Origin: Ophiobolus disseminans
Lineage: Eukaryota; Ascomycota; Dothideomycetes; Pleosporales; Phaeosphaeriaceae
DNA length: 64,000 bases
NCBI GenBank assembly: GCA_010093685.1
Contig: MU006219.1
Span: forward strand, 1,569,531 to 1,633,530
Reading direction: 5' to 3'
The notes under the pieces were generated by a model. That model was given only the letters and a program-made list of their open reading frames with translations, ran no database searches and was not told the DNA's origin. Of this stretch, positions 62,743-64,000 are shown piece by piece; position 1 is the first letter of the stretch; each line of letters begins with the position of its first letter. The translations under genes and the position numbers were made by a program.

Positions 62743-64000
62743 ATGGTACCCTCGCCACGCAAACGCGCGCCGCGGCCAACATTCGACCAAACATGGAACG
62801 AAACCGACACCGCCTCCCTCGATCCAAGCTCTCTACCCATCACCAGGGTACCTCGAGCGTGGGAACGCAAACAGGAAATCAAGAGGACGGAAGAGGGACG
62901 CGAGAAGAAGATATGGCGCCGGTTCAACCTCAGGTCGCGTGCCACAGACACAACCGAAGAGCAAGACGAAGAGGAGCATGATGCGCGCGCGAGACCAGTA
63001 AAGAAGCTGCAACATCTAAGTCCAAAAGCTATGGAGAAGACTGCGGCGAAGTTCAATGGAAAGAAGCGCACGTTCAAAGCGACGCGTTGGGACCGTCGAA
63101 AGAGCGTCCTACCAAGTAGGGCATTATCAAGACATGCAGCAACACAGGATACTAATTAGTTATGTAGGAAAGAAAAGCACACGTTCGCAAGATGCTCCGA
63201 CAGAAGACCAAGAGGCTGCCGACGATAGCGACGACACGCACGACGCAAGTGCTGTAGACGTTACAGAAGTTGATCCTGCTGTTGAACCAAACATGAATCC
63301 CCTGCAAGACCTTGTGTCAGAGGGCAAGAGCAGGAGAGAAACTTTCTCCTTCACCATGGAAACAGAGGCAGAGACAGTTGATGAGCTCCTCGACCACGAC
63401 AGCATGAGCGATCTGGACAACGTCACCAATGCGCCTGAAGACACCATCCAGGATGAAGATGCCACAATCGTATATCTGTTCCGGTCCCCAGCTAAGACGG
63501 CTGATACGCAGTCACTTGAAACCCCGGAAGAAGTCGACTACCCCGAGTTACCTCACAGCGATCGAGAGGAACCAGCCCTTGAGCCTGTAGATATGGCCGA
63601 GGTCGCAGATACAACAGAGGGGACAGGAATTATGCTCGAAGGAGCAGACCAGGCGGATATTGTAGAGGAACATGTAGAGATAGAAGACCACCAGACAACG
63701 TCCCAAATAATCGAAGTACAAGAGATGGAAATCGAAAGTACCAGCGAGGTGCTCTACCCAGCTCTACCGGCAGAGAGTTTAGACATTGAATCTGTCGAAC
63801 CGGAAGTCCAGGTGCAGGACGATCACGCTCAAGTCACGGTCGAAGACGCCGAGATGCTGGAAACGACATCCAACACGGATGCGGATCAAGAGGGGCAAGA
63901 GGCCGTTGAAGAAGGGAAGGACCTTATTCTCTACGACGACGAAGAGGAATCTGGGGATGAAGAATTTACTGAGGCTTCCTTGCAACTGAACATCCTGCGA
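62743..64000 (+). CDS. Acidic, probably nuclear protein, C-terminus outside window
   Basis: Two exons so far (62743-63115, 63168 to the right edge; 52-nt intron with a TACTAAT branch). The 401 residues within the window have an N-terminal basic region (PSPRKRAPRPTFDQTW, SSLPITRVPRAWERKQEI, EEGREKKIWRRFNLRSRA, KKRTFKATRWDRRKSVL). A long acidic disordered stretch follows, rich in Glu, Asp, Val and Thr. No globular domain in this part. The frame is open at the edge. The N-terminal block looks conserved, but I do not recognise the family. A chromatin or kinetochore-associated role would fit the composition, but that is only a guess. Confidence 0.75.

Noticed and set aside
1..64000. tRNA, rRNA, CRISPR array or intact transposon
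   Set aside because: I looked for box A/box B tRNA signals, spaced direct repeats and transposase or reverse-transcriptase motifs and found none I could support. Weak box B-like GTTCRAA hits lacked partners.
1..64000. Secondary-metabolite cluster or toxin locus
   Set aside because: No polyketide synthase, NRPS, terpene cyclase, P450 or toxin-type gene is present.

Overview
The window is nuclear DNA of a filamentous ascomycete (Pezizomycotina). The evidence is a dense, strand-mixed set of single-copy eukaryotic genes with short introns of about 45-60 nt. Many introns carry GTAAGT/GTGAGT donors and CTAAC, CTAAT or TACTAAT branch points 8-15 nt before the acceptor. There is also a HET-domain gene, F-box-like genes, an Ssu1-type transporter, GH3/GH5 secreted glycosidases and small secreted proteins. 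The flavour is Dothideomycetes/Pleosporales, but that is an inference. I saw no rRNA, tRNA, CRISPR array or intact transposon.

Layout. 0-9 kb: a large conserved protein running off the left edge, a 5 kb gene-poor stretch holding a stop-interrupted reading frame, then glutamine synthetase. 9-31 kb: a housekeeping block with Mediator Med1, a small Cys/His protein, a GFA-family protein, TFIIH Tfb5, a PPxY single-span membrane protein, a minimal beta-carbonic-anhydrase-like protein, a coiled-coil protein, a small membrane protein, a nonsense-broken gene, the Nha1 Na+/H+ antiporter, ORMDL, Ino80 subunit Iec3, mitoribosomal Rsm24 and Alg13. Several of these are divergent pairs sharing promoters of 200-700 bp. 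31-42 kb: two secreted beta-glucan-acting enzymes (GH5 exo-1,3-glucanase and GH3 beta-glucosidase) flank about 6 kb of weak or decaying sequence, including an F-box/leucine-rich pseudogene with preserved introns and several frameshifts. 42-48 kb: CTP-type diacylglycerol kinase Dgk1, the rRNA helicase Spb4 and a Thg1-like 3'-5' polymerase of the bacterial/viral-like subtype. 48-64 kb: an accessory segment with a large membrane protein, a HET-domain gene, a small secreted protein, an unknown nuclear-looking protein, an Ssu1/TDT transporter with an in-frame stop near its N-terminus, an F-box-like protein, a cysteine-rich type I membrane protein, and an acidic protein running off the right edge.

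The most unusual observation lies at 48-53 kb. The HET gene sits between two short fragments that match the first and last codons of the adjacent membrane-protein gene, in the same orientation and order. This suggests that a tandem second copy of that gene lost its interior to the HET gene, with a perfect 24-nt palindrome at the right-hand junction. Other points of interest are a beta-carbonic-anhydrase-like protein with a spaced-out zinc site, a GC-AG intron in TFB5, a coding first exon consisting of only ATG in glutamine synthetase, and several genes broken by stops that could have arisen by C-to-T change.
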